This document shows, in pieces, positions 17,934-25,655 of a stretch of DNA of 44,833 nucleotides (position 1 is the stretch's first letter; each line of letters starts with the position of its first letter). Source of the stretch: Caulobacter sp. GTDB taxonomy: Bacteria; Pseudomonadota; Alphaproteobacteria; Caulobacterales; Caulobacteraceae. The DNA lies in contig JAUSPV010000008.1 in the NCBI GenBank assembly GCA_030652755.1, forward strand, positions 1 through 44,833, in the 5' to 3' direction. Below the pieces are notes generated by a model, which did no database searches, was not told where the DNA came from, and was given only the letters and a program-made list of their open reading frames with translations. Both the position numbers and the translations under genes were made by a program.

Positions 17934-18581
17934 ATGGATCGCACACCTTACCGTCCGTTCACCCGTCGCGCCTTCGCCGGCCTGCTGCTCGCCGCCGCCG
18001 CCTCGCCGGCGCTCGCCCAGGCGCGGCCGCGCGTCGTCACCGTGCTCGGCGACTCCATCACCGCCGGATACGGCCTGCCGGCCCGCGAGGCGCTGCCGGC
18101 CAAGCTGGAGCGTGAGCTGGCCAAGGCCGTGCCCGGCGCGCGGGTGCGCGGCGCCGGCGTCAGCGGCGACACCACGGCCGGCGGCCTGGCCCGGGTCGAC
18201 TTCAGCGTCCAGCGCGACACCAGCGTCTGCGTCGTCGCTCTGGGCGCCAACGACCTGCTGCAGGGGCTGGACCCGAAACAGACCCGCGCCAACCTCGACC
18301 GCATCATCCAGAAGCTGAAGGCGCGCGGCATCCCCGTGGTGCTGGCCGGGATCACCGTGCCCAGCGCGCTGGGCCGGTCCTACGCCCGCGATGTCGAGGC
18401 GCTCTACGCCGATCTGGCGCGCAAGCACGGCGTCACTCTGTATCCGAACCTGCTGGCCGGGGTGGCCGGCGACCGTCGCCTGAACCAGCGCGACGGCATC
18501 CACCCCAACGCCCAGGGCGTGAGCATCATCGCCGCCCGGCTGGCGCCGGTGGTGGCCAGGGTGCTGGCCGCCGTGCGTTAG
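17934..18581 (+). CDS. tesA: SGNH-family arylesterase / TesA-like lysophospholipase
   Basis: A 215-residue periplasmic GDSL hydrolase, similar to TesA, which cleaves thioesters, esters and lysophospholipids. The signal sequence has a twin-arginine-like start (FTRRAFAG, residues 9-16) and ends at about ALAQA (26-30). Block I is GDSIT with nucleophile Ser41, block III is GAND (104-107), and block V is DGIH with Asp187 and His190. The stop is followed by a palindrome at 18601-18620. AGGACG precedes the ATG. It is divergent from the YbbA-type ATPase gene, a common arrangement. The Tat-like signal is unusual because E. coli TesA uses Sec. Confidence 0.92.
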   Translation: MDRTPYRPFTRRAFAGLLLAAAASPALAQARPRVVTVLGDSITAGYGLPAREALPAKLERELAKAVPGARVRGAGVSGDTTAGGLARVDFSVQRDTSVCVVALGANDLLQGLDPKQTRANLDRIIQKLKARGIPVVLAGITVPSALGRSYARDVEALYADLARKHGVTLYPNLLAGVAGDRRLNQRDGIHPNAQGVSIIAARLAPVVARVLAAVR

Positions 18582-18600
18582 GGCCATACGGGTTTCGGAA

Positions 18601-18620
18601 CGCGATCCGGGCGGATCGCG
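18601..18620. terminator. Short perfect hairpin after tesA, possible weak terminator
   Basis: CGCGATCC (18601-18608), loop GGGC, GGATCGCG (18613-18620) is a perfect 8-bp stem lying 20 bp after the tesA stop. No T-run follows, so it may slow or stabilise a 3' end rather than terminate. Chance formation is possible at this GC content. Confidence 0.35.
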
Positions 18621-18691
18621 CCTCGCCACGACGAAAATCTGCTAGCGAACGTGAAGCAAGCGCCGCCAAGGGCGCAACGAGGGGGATTTGA

Positions 18692-19744
18692 ATGCAGTAT
18701 TCGAAACTGGGCCGCACCGGCATCGACGTCAGCCGCTGCTGCCTGGGCACCATGACCTGGGGGTCGCAGAACACCGAGGCCGAGGCCCACGCCCAGATGG
18801 ACTACGCCTTCGAGCGCGGCGTCACCTTCTGGGACACCGCCGAGATGTACGCCAGCCCGCCGCGTCCGGAGACGCAAGGCCGCACCGAGCAGTACATCGG
18901 GACCTGGCTGGAAAAGTCCGGCAAGCGCGACAGGATCGTGCTGGCCTCCAAGGTGGCCGGCCGGGGTTCGGTATTCGGCGGTCTGGACTGGATCCGCGCC
19001 GACAAGTCCAACGCCCGCCAGACGAAGGCCCAGATCGACGAGGCGGTGGAAAACTCGCTGAAGCGCCTGCGGACCGACTACCTCGACCTCTACCAGCTGC
19101 ACTGGCCCGACCGCGCGGTGCGCACCTTCGGCGGCATGACCTTCAAGGACTATGACGACGACTACGAGCCGTTCGAGTCGATCCTCGAGGCGCTGGACGT
19201 CCATGTGAAGGCCGGCCGCATCCGCGCCATCGGCCTCTCCAACGAGTTTCCCTGGGGCGTGATGCGGTTCCTGCAGGAATCGGAAAAGCGCGGCCTGCCG
19301 CGCGTCGCCTCGATCCAGAACGCCTACCACCTGGCCAACCGCGTCTATGAGTACGGTTTGGCCGAGATGGGCATACGCGAGGATATCGGCCTCTTGGCCT
19401 ATTCGCCGCTGGCCCAGGGCTGGCTGACCGGGAAATACCTGGGCGGCGCCCTGCCGGAGGGCTCACGCAAGGCGCTCTACAACCGCATGCAGCGCTACGA
19501 GGGTCCGGGGGCGGAGGAAGCCTTCACCGCCTACATCACCCTGGCCCGCGACCACGGCATCGATCCGGCGCAGCTGGCCCTGAAGTTCTGCGACACCCGT
19601 CCGTTCGTCGCCTCGACCATCATCGGCGCGACCAGCATGGAGCAGCTGAAGACCAACATCGACGCGTTCGATCTGGAGTGGACGCCCGAGCTGGAGAAGG
19701 CGGTCGACGCCATCCACGTCCAGCGGCCCAACCCCTGTCCTTAG
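18692..19744 (+). CDS. NADP(H)-dependent aldo/keto reductase, Tas-like
   Basis: A 350-residue cytosolic TIM-barrel oxidoreductase. The catalytic tetrad is visible: Asp48 (FWDTAEMY), Tyr53, Lys87 (VLASKVAG) and His137 (LYQLHWPDR). The overall sequence, including YSKLGRTGIDVSRCCLGTM at the N-terminus and AYSPLAQGWLTGKYL, resembles the Tas/YajO branch of the family. The physiological substrate is unknown. GAGGGGGA precedes the ATG. It is flanked on the right by a palindromic repeat at 19757-19800 and appears monocistronic. Confidence 0.93.
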   Translation: MQYSKLGRTGIDVSRCCLGTMTWGSQNTEAEAHAQMDYAFERGVTFWDTAEMYASPPRPETQGRTEQYIGTWLEKSGKRDRIVLASKVAGRGSVFGGLDWIRADKSNARQTKAQIDEAVENSLKRLRTDYLDLYQLHWPDRAVRTFGGMTFKDYDDDYEPFESILEALDVHVKAGRIRAIGLSNEFPWGVMRFLQESEKRGLPRVASIQNAYHLANRVYEYGLAEMGIREDIGLLAYSPLAQGWLTGKYLGGALPEGSRKALYNRMQRYEGPGAEEAFTAYITLARDHGIDPAQLALKFCDTRPFVASTIIGATSMEQLKTNIDAFDLEWTPELEKAVDAIHVQRPNPCP

Positions 19745-19756
19745 GGTGTCGGTGTC

Positions 19757-19800
19757 GGGGACAGTTTAAGGTGTCCCAAGGGACATCTTAACCTGTCCCC
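19757..19800. repeat. GGGGACA-type palindromic repeat (copy 2)
   Basis: A 44-bp near-perfect palindrome of two 21-base arms (19757-19777 and 19780-19800) around AA. One arm starts GGGGACAGTTTAAGGTGTCCC; its partner differs at two pairs, one of them a G-T wobble. The outer GGGGACA/TGTCCCC ends match copy 3 at 31185-31264. It sits 13 bp after the aldo/keto reductase stop, so on RNA it could also act as a 3'-end hairpin. There is no T-run. Confidence 0.65.
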
Positions 19801-19830
19801 TCGCGCCCCCTCGCTCAGCTTGATGACTCC

Positions 19831-20364
19831 ATGATCCGCCTCTTCGCCGCCATCGCCGTTCCCGAGGACATCGGCCAGCCGCTGACCAGCCGCATGCGCG
19901 GGCTGGACGGCGCGCGGTGGCGGCCGGTGGAGGCGCTGCACATCACGCTGCGCTTCTTCGGCGACGTGCAGCCGAGGGTGGCCGAGGACCTCGACATCGA
20001 GCTGGCGACCATCGCCCGGCCGGCCTTCGGACTGGAGCTCGACGGCGTCGGCGCCTTCGGCGAGGGGCGGGACATTCACGCCGTCTGGGCGGGCGTCGCC
20101 AGGAGCGAGCCGCTGAACAGCCTTGCCGGCAAGTGCGAGGCCGCCGCCCGCCGCGCGGGCCTCAAGGGCGAGGGCCGGGCCTACCGCCCGCACGTCACCA
20201 TGGCCTATCTGCGCCGCCCCGACCCGGTCGCCGTCGCCGCCTGGCTGGAGGCCAACAGTCTGCTCAGGTCGCCGCTGTTCGCGGTCGATCGCTTCGGGCT
20301 CTACTCCAGCCACCAGACCTCGGAAGGGTCGCGGTACGTGCTGGAGGCGGAGTACCGGTTGTAG
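19831..20364 (+). CDS. thpR: RNA 2',3'-cyclic phosphodiesterase (LigT/2H family)
   Basis: A 177-residue 2H phosphoesterase. The two defining HxTx motifs are HITL (His37) and HVTM (His121), spaced as in ThpR/LigT. The N-terminus MIRLFAAIAVPEDI and LRFFGDV after the first motif are typical. ThpR opens 2',3'-cyclic phosphates to 2'-phosphates in vitro; its cellular role is not settled. The RBS is weak. It converges with the small secreted-protein gene ending at 20366, with only 1 bp between the two stops, so antisense overlap of transcripts is likely. Confidence 0.94.
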   Translation: MIRLFAAIAVPEDIGQPLTSRMRGLDGARWRPVEALHITLRFFGDVQPRVAEDLDIELATIARPAFGLELDGVGAFGEGRDIHAVWAGVARSEPLNSLAGKCEAAARRAGLKGEGRAYRPHVTMAYLRRPDPVAVAAWLEANSLLRSPLFAVDRFGLYSSHQTSEGSRYVLEAEYRL

Positions 20365-20365
20365 G

Positions 20366-20773
20366 TCAGTCGCCGCCGCTCCAGATGTCCACCGTCGGGT
20401 TCTGCAACACGCCGTCGCCGCCTGGGACGCCGGTCACCTTGTAGCCGAAGGTCCCGCTGCCGCCGCCGCTGTCGACCAGCAGGAACTGGATCGTGGTCGG
20501 CGTCGGCCCGGGCAGCATCTTCACCTTGGTGAAGCCCGCGTCCGTGCCGTTCTCCAGAGGCCGGGTGTAGGTGGTCCAGCCCTCGGCGTCGGGCGCCGGG
20601 ATGTTCTCCACCGGACGGCAGCCGAAGATCTTGATCGGCGCGGCGGTCGGATCGACTTCCCAGGCGGCTTCGGACAGGCATTTGGGATCGAGGATCACCC
20701 CGGCCGTTCCCATGGCGGAGGCGGGGGCGGCGAGGGAGAGAGCGGCGATCGCCGCCAGCATCAGGCGTTTCAT
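20366..20773 (-). CDS. Small secreted protein, unknown function
   Basis: A 135-residue protein with a clear Sec signal peptide (about 1-20, ending APASA). The mature part is small, Gly/Pro/Thr-rich, with two cysteines (in DPKCLS and FGCRPV) that could form a disulfide. It ends DIWSGGD. I do not recognise a family. AGGAGAG lies at the stop of the upstream gene, 11 bp away, so it is co-transcribed and possibly coupled with the secreted protein gene 20785-21276. Confidence 0.75.
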   Translation of the reverse strand: MKRLMLAAIAALSLAAPASAMGTAGVILDPKCLSEAAWEVDPTAAPIKIFGCRPVENIPAPDAEGWTTYTRPLENGTDAGFTKVKMLPGPTPTTIQFLLVDSGGGSGTFGYKVTGVPGGDGVLQNPTVDIWSGGD

Positions 20774-20784
20774 GTCAGGCTCTC

Positions 20785-21276
20785 CTAGGACGCCGGCCGC
20801 AGGCCAAGCGTGATGGCGTAGTTCATCTGCGCCGCCATCGGCTGGCAGCTGGCGACGGGCGCGTCCTCCCGGCAGGCGCCCTTTGGCGTGTCGTAGCTGA
20901 CGCTGACGGCGAGCAGGTCGGAACCCTTCCTGTAGCCGCCCGCCGTGCCGGTCGGACCGTCGGCGTCAGCGTTGGGATCGCGGGTCCAGCCCTCGCCCGT
21001 CAGCAGGGTGTCGAGCTTGGCGGCCACTGCCTGGAAACTGGTTCCGAACGTCTCGCCGGTGCCGGAAAAGCTGACCTGGCAGCCGTCGACGTCCGTGTAG
21101 CCGACATAGCCGATGCTGGCCGGCGCGACCGTGGCCGGCGCGCCCAGAGCACCCTCGGCGGCCGTCTCCAGCGCGGCGCAGGCGGGCGATACGGCCCCCT
21201 GGGCCTGGGCGGCGCCGGCGGCGGCGAACATTGTCGCGCCGGCCGCGATGGCGACCAATGTGTTGATCATCCTCAT
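20785..21276 (-). CDS. Secreted protein, unknown function
   Basis: A 163-residue protein starting MRMINTLVAIAAG with a signal peptide to about residue 25 (AGAAQAQG). The mature region has four to five cysteines, suggesting disulfides, and a GTAGGYRKGSDLLAVSVSYD stretch. No family was recognised. I chose ATG 21276 because CAGGGGGA precedes it and the signal peptide starts there; the frame is open 75 bp further upstream but that part looks non-coding. It forms a two-gene unit with the gene ending at 20366. Confidence 0.75.
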   Translation of the reverse strand: MRMINTLVAIAAGATMFAAAGAAQAQGAVSPACAALETAAEGALGAPATVAPASIGYVGYTDVDGCQVSFSGTGETFGTSFQAVAAKLDTLLTGEGWTRDPNADADGPTGTAGGYRKGSDLLAVSVSYDTPKGACREDAPVASCQPMAAQMNYAITLGLRPAS

Positions 21277-21452
21277 GGAAGTCCCCCTGCCGGCGAACCC
21301 TCCCGACAAAGGCCCCGTGACCGGCGGCGGAAAGCTTAACCCTGCGCGCAAGCCGATGGAACGGCGTTATGCGAGTGCGCCGGCTGCCTGCAGCCGTTCC
21401 GTGAACTCAAGGTCCTACAGCCCGGTCGCAGGCATCACTGAAAGAACGCGCT

Positions 21453-21680
21453 TCAGGAACGCGGGGAGGCTCCGCGGGCGCGGTGACGCAGCCGCAGGCG
21501 CGGGGCGATGAACCAGCTGATCGGCAGGGACACCAGGCCGCTCGCCACGATCAGCGCGGGAATCAGGATCGGCGCGTGAACCGTCAGGGGCGTCGCCAGG
21601 ATGGCGATGACGCCGAATCCGAACAGCACGCCCTGGACCATCAGATAGACGACCGCAGCGATCTGTAGACGGGTGGACAT
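21453..21680 (-). CDS. Small two-helix membrane protein, unknown function
   Basis: A 75-residue, very hydrophobic protein (MSTRLQIAAVVYLMVQG at the N-terminus) with two predicted membrane helices at about 7-30 and 37-57, and a basic C-terminal tail (APRLRLRHRARG). ATG 21680 is preceded by GAGGAGG at good spacing. A longer open frame upstream (to 21824) lacks support and would run into dapF. It is located between dapF (74 bp away) and the secreted-protein pair, all on the minus strand. No family was recognised. Confidence 0.7.
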   Translation of the reverse strand: MSTRLQIAAVVYLMVQGVLFGFGVIAILATPLTVHAPILIPALIVASGLVSLPISWFIAPRLRLRHRARGASPRS

Positions 21681-21754
21681 GGCTGCCTCCTCAATGACGT
21701 CGCCTGTCGTCAACAAGATGGCGGTCGGTCGGGTTCCCTTGCGTGATGATCTCG

Positions 21755-22579
21755 CTACAGCCGCCCCGAGAACTCCAGCTCCACCGGGCCGGTCATGATC
21801 ACGTGGCCGTCGCTCTCGCGCCACTCGATGGTCAGGTCGCCGCCGTCCAGCTCCAGGGTCGCCTTGCGGTCCGTGAGTCCGCGGCGAGCGCAGGCGACCA
21901 GGGCGGCGCAGGCGCCGGTGCCGCAGGCCCTGGTCAGGCCCGCGCCGCGCTCCCAGACGCGCAGACGGATGCGGTCGCGCGCCTTGACGAAGGCGAAGCC
22001 GACGTTGACGCCTTCCGGAAACAGCGGGTGGTGCTCGATCAGGCTGCCCGAGCCCCGCACCAGGGCGTCGTCGGGCTCCCGGTCGACGAAGAACACCACA
22101 TGCGGATTGCCCATGCTGACCGCGCCGGGGGTGTGCAGATGCGGCGCGTCGATGGGGCCGACCTGCAGCTCGATGCCGCGGGTGTCCATCGCCTCGGCCA
22201 GCGGAATCTGGTCCCAGGCCAGGCGCGGCTCGCCCATGTCGACGGTGACGACGTGATCGCCGGCGCGCTTGCCGCTCAGCGGGCCGCCGTCGGTGTCGAA
22301 GGTCACCTGGTCCGTGTGGCCGGCCTCCATCAGCAGCCAGGCCACCGCCCGCGTGCCGTTGCCGCAGGCGCCGACCTCCTCGCCGGTGGAATTCCAGAAT
22401 CGGACATAGGCCGCCGTGTCCGGCGATCGCGAGGGCTCGATGGAGATCAGCTGGTCGTGCGGATAGCGCGCGGCGATCGCCCGCACCTCGTCCGGCGACG
22501 GGTCGAAAGGCTGGTCACGCGCCTCGACAACGACAAACGCGTTCCCGAGGCCGTTCATCTTCAGGAACGGACGGCTCAT
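21755..22579 (-). CDS. dapF: Diaminopimelate epimerase
   Basis: A 274-residue enzyme that converts LL- to meso-diaminopimelate for lysine and peptidoglycan synthesis. The two catalytic cysteines are Cys72 (GACGNGTRAV) and Cys219 (RACGTGACAAL), in the usual two-domain pseudo-symmetric fold. The N-terminus MSRPFLKMNGLGNAFVVVEA is standard; the usual Asp in the GLGNDF motif is Ala here. The start is ATG 22579; the frame continues upstream across the ion-channel gene but is non-coding there. It is divergent from the channel gene with 57 bp between them. Confidence 0.96.
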   Translation of the reverse strand: MSRPFLKMNGLGNAFVVVEARDQPFDPSPDEVRAIAARYPHDQLISIEPSRSPDTAAYVRFWNSTGEEVGACGNGTRAVAWLLMEAGHTDQVTFDTDGGPLSGKRAGDHVVTVDMGEPRLAWDQIPLAEAMDTRGIELQVGPIDAPHLHTPGAVSMGNPHVVFFVDREPDDALVRGSGSLIEHHPLFPEGVNVGFAFVKARDRIRLRVWERGAGLTRACGTGACAALVACARRGLTDRKATLELDGGDLTIEWRESDGHVIMTGPVELEFSGRL

Positions 22580-22636
22580 GACGCCAATATAGGCGAACCG
22601 GTCGCCTTCGTCAGAGTCTGAGTCTAGGAAGAGGTC

Positions 22637-23440
22637 ATGATCGAGGATGACGCCCCGTCGAACGGCAAGGACCGGTTCCGGCACGTGCGCGTCGTCCTGC
22701 GCAGTCTCTACCACGGCTCCTCCCCGACGGCGGTCCGGTTCCGGCTGGGCGTCATCGTCGTGGATCTGGCGATCATCGCTTTTTTCATCGGCGCCCCCCT
22801 GATCAGGGACCAGGGTCCGATCTTCTATCTGATCGACTACGGCATCGCGGCGCTCATGATCGCCGATCTGGTCGCGCGGGCGATGGCCTCGTCCAGCCTG
22901 AAGTACTTCCTCAAGCGCCCCATCGCCTGGGTCGACCTGTTCATCCTGGCGACCCTGCTGTTCCCGGCCTGGCTGGCCAATCTCGGGTTCCTGCGCGTGC
23001 TGCGCCTGTGGACCCTGGTCGAAAGCGAGTTCTTCTGGCGCACGGTCGGGCGGCGCTTCGACGACACCCGCTACGAGGAACTGACCAAGGCCGGCGTCAG
23101 GCTGGTGACCTTCGTCTTTGTCATTACCGGCTTTGTCTATTCCAGTTTCATGGGACGGGACGTTGGAATCGAAGGCTGGATCGACGCCCTGTATTTCACG
23201 GTCACCAGCCTGACGACGACCGGCTACGGGGACATCACCCTGCCCGGCGCCTGGGGCCGCCTGTTGTCGATCTTCGTGATGCTGGTCGGGGTGTCGCTGT
23301 TCATCCGGCTGATGCAGCTGCTGGTGCGGCCGCACAAGGTCAACTATCCCTGCCCGGCGTGCGGACTGTCCCGCCATGACCCGGACGCGGTGCATTGCAA
23401 GGCCTGCGGCCAGATCCTCAACATCCCCAACGAGGAATAG
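22637..23440 (+). CDS. Voltage-gated-type potassium channel with C-terminal zinc ribbon
   Basis: A 267-residue six-helix channel subunit. S1 lies at about 37-55, S2 at 64-82, S3 at 97-113, a short S4 with Arg120 and Arg123 (GFLRVLRLW) at 117-127, S5 at 153-171, the pore with selectivity filter TTGYGD (194-199), and S6 at about 207-230. The short S4 has few basic residues, so voltage sensing may be weak. A four-cysteine zinc ribbon ends the protein (Cys239, Cys242, Cys254, Cys257: CPxC...CxxC). AGGAAGAGG precedes the ATG. The S9 peptidase gene starts 74 bp downstream. Confidence 0.9.
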   Translation: MIEDDAPSNGKDRFRHVRVVLRSLYHGSSPTAVRFRLGVIVVDLAIIAFFIGAPLIRDQGPIFYLIDYGIAALMIADLVARAMASSSLKYFLKRPIAWVDLFILATLLFPAWLANLGFLRVLRLWTLVESEFFWRTVGRRFDDTRYEELTKAGVRLVTFVFVITGFVYSSFMGRDVGIEGWIDALYFTVTSLTTTGYGDITLPGAWGRLLSIFVMLVGVSLFIRLMQLLVRPHKVNYPCPACGLSRHDPDAVHCKACGQILNIPNEE

Positions 23441-23514
23441 GCGCCGCCGGCCTTGCTGTCGCCATCGCGCCGCCTATGCTTGCCCCCGAAATCGCGTTCT
23501 CCGGGTTCGTTCTC

Positions 23515-25653
23515 ATGAAAATGTCCGCCCTGGCCGCCATGGCCGTGCTCGCCGCCACCCCCGTCCTGGCTGCGACGACCCCGTTCGAATGGCTGGAGTC
23601 CGTCGACGGCGAGGCGGCCATGGACTGGGTCCGGGCGGAGAACGCCAGGGCGCTGCCGGCGCTGACCGGCGATCGGCGCTACCCCGGCCTGGAAGCCGAG
23701 GCGCTCAAGATCCTGTCGGCCCAGGACCGCATTCCGACGCCGGCTTTTCACGGCAAGGACATCTACAACTTCTGGCAGGACGCCACGAACACGCGCGGGC
23801 TCTGGCGGCGCACGACCCTGGACAGCTACCGCACCGACGCGCCGGTCTGGGAAACGGTGCTGGACCTCGACGCCCTGGCCCGCGCCGAGAACGCCAACTG
23901 GATCTGGAAGGGCGCCGAATGCCGCCCGACGACCCATGACCGCTGCCTGGTCGAGCTCAGCAACGGCGGCAAGGACGCCGTCGAGATCCGCGAGTTCGAC
24001 CTGAAGACCAAGGCGTTCGTCGAGGGCGGCTTCCGCCTGCCGGAGAGCAAGCAGACCGTCGAATGGCTGGACGCCGACACCCTGATCCTGACCCGCGACT
24101 GGGGGCCCGGCACGACGACGGAGTCCGGCTACGGCTTCGTGGTGAAGACCCTCAGGCGCGGCCAGCCGCTGGCTGAGGCGCGGGAGGTCTATCGCGGCGG
24201 GGTCAAGGACGTCAGCGTCACGCCGGCCGTCTACCGCGACAGCAAGGGCGAGCGCGTGGTCGTTCTCCAGCGCGGTGTCGACTTCTTCCATACCGAGCAT
24301 CTTCTGCTCACCGACAAGGGGGTCCAGGCGACCGCCTTGCCGCAGAGATCGACCATCCAGGGGTTCATCGACGGCAAGCTGGTCGCCACCCTTGAGGAGT
24401 CCTGGACCCGGCCGCGTATCGCCGGCGACAAGGAGCCCAGGACCTTCGCCTCGGGCGCGCTGATCTCGATCTCGCCGCTCAAGGCCCTGAACCCGTCGTC
24501 GGCCGACATCGGTGGCGACATCGTCATCAGCAACGCCTGCGATCCCTGCACGCTGTTTGCGCCGGGCCCGCGCCAGTCGATCGACCAGGTCGCCGTCACC
24601 GACAATCGCGTCGCCGCCGTCGTCTATGACAACGTGCGCGGCCGGCTGATGAGCTTCGAGTATCGGGGCGAGTTTGGCTGGCGGGCCGAGACCACCGACG
24701 GCCTCGACAATGCCGCGGTCGCCATCGTGGCCACCGCCGACTCCGGCGACGGCCTGTTCTTCACGGAAGAGGGCTTCACCACCCCGACCCGCCTGCGCTA
24801 CGCGCCGCTGAAGTACGCCAAGGCGACCGTGGTGAAGACCCTGCCGGCCCGGTTCGACGCCTCGACCCATGTCGTCGAGCAGAAGGAGGCGGTCTCGAAG
24901 GACGGGACGAAGATCCCCTACTTCATCGTTCACCCAAGGGGCCACAGGCACGACGGACAGGACCCGACCCTGCTGCACGCCTACGGCGGCTTCCAGCTCA
25001 GCAAGACGCCGGTCTACGACCCGGTCATCGGCAAACTCTGGCTCGAGCGCGGCGGTACGTACGTGGTGGCCAACATCCGGGGCGGCGGCGAGTTCGGCCC
25101 GGCCTGGCACGAGGCGGCGCTGAAGGGGAACCGCCAGCGGGCCTACGATGACTACTTCGCCGTGGCCGAGGACCTGATCCGTCGGGGGATCACCAGTCCG
25201 CGCCGGCTGGGCGCCTATGGCCGCTCCAACGGCGGCCTGTTGATGGGCGTGGCCCTGACCCAGCGGCCCGACCTGTGGAACGCGGTGGTGGTCGAGAGCC
25301 CGCTGCTGGACATGATGCGCTATCACCTGCTGCCGGCCGGGGCGTCCTGGATCGGCGAGTACGGCGATCCGACGAAGGCCGAGGACGCCGCCTGGATCAG
25401 CGCCTGGTCGCCGCTCCAGGCCATCCGGCCCGGCGTGAAATATCCGCTGGCCTACATCACCACCTCGACCAAGGACGATCGCGTCCACCCCGGCCACGCC
25501 CGCAAGTTCGCGGCGCGGCTGGGCGAGGTCGGAGCGCCCTACCTGTATTTCGAGAACACCGACGGCGGCCACGCCAACGCCGCCGACCCGTCCGCCAACG
25601 CCCGCCGCTGGGCGATGCACTACACCTACCTGTCCCGTCAGCTGATGGACTGA
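23515..25653 (+). CDS. Periplasmic prolyl oligopeptidase (S9 family), paralogue 1
   Basis: A 712-residue serine peptidase that should cleave short peptides, typically after proline. The signal peptide is at about 1-20 (MAVLAATPVLA). An N-terminal beta-propeller (about 30-430) is followed by an alpha/beta hydrolase domain. The nucleophile is Ser571 in GRSNGG, the acid is Asp654/655 (STKDDRVHPGH) and the base His686 (DGGHANA). ATG 23515 is chosen because the signal peptide begins there; the frame is open to 23395 inside the channel gene. A second, closely similar S9 gene starts 2 bp after its stop. In place of the usual GGS, residue 570 is Arg. Confidence 0.93.
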   Translation: MKMSALAAMAVLAATPVLAATTPFEWLESVDGEAAMDWVRAENARALPALTGDRRYPGLEAEALKILSAQDRIPTPAFHGKDIYNFWQDATNTRGLWRRTTLDSYRTDAPVWETVLDLDALARAENANWIWKGAECRPTTHDRCLVELSNGGKDAVEIREFDLKTKAFVEGGFRLPESKQTVEWLDADTLILTRDWGPGTTTESGYGFVVKTLRRGQPLAEAREVYRGGVKDVSVTPAVYRDSKGERVVVLQRGVDFFHTEHLLLTDKGVQATALPQRSTIQGFIDGKLVATLEESWTRPRIAGDKEPRTFASGALISISPLKALNPSSADIGGDIVISNACDPCTLFAPGPRQSIDQVAVTDNRVAAVVYDNVRGRLMSFEYRGEFGWRAETTDGLDNAAVAIVATADSGDGLFFTEEGFTTPTRLRYAPLKYAKATVVKTLPARFDASTHVVEQKEAVSKDGTKIPYFIVHPRGHRHDGQDPTLLHAYGGFQLSKTPVYDPVIGKLWLERGGTYVVANIRGGGEFGPAWHEAALKGNRQRAYDDYFAVAEDLIRRGITSPRRLGAYGRSNGGLLMGVALTQRPDLWNAVVVESPLLDMMRYHLLPAGASWIGEYGDPTKAEDAAWISAWSPLQAIRPGVKYPLAYITTSTKDDRVHPGHARKFAARLGEVGAPYLYFENTDGGHANAADPSANARRWAMHYTYLSRQLMD

Positions 25654-25655
25654 GT

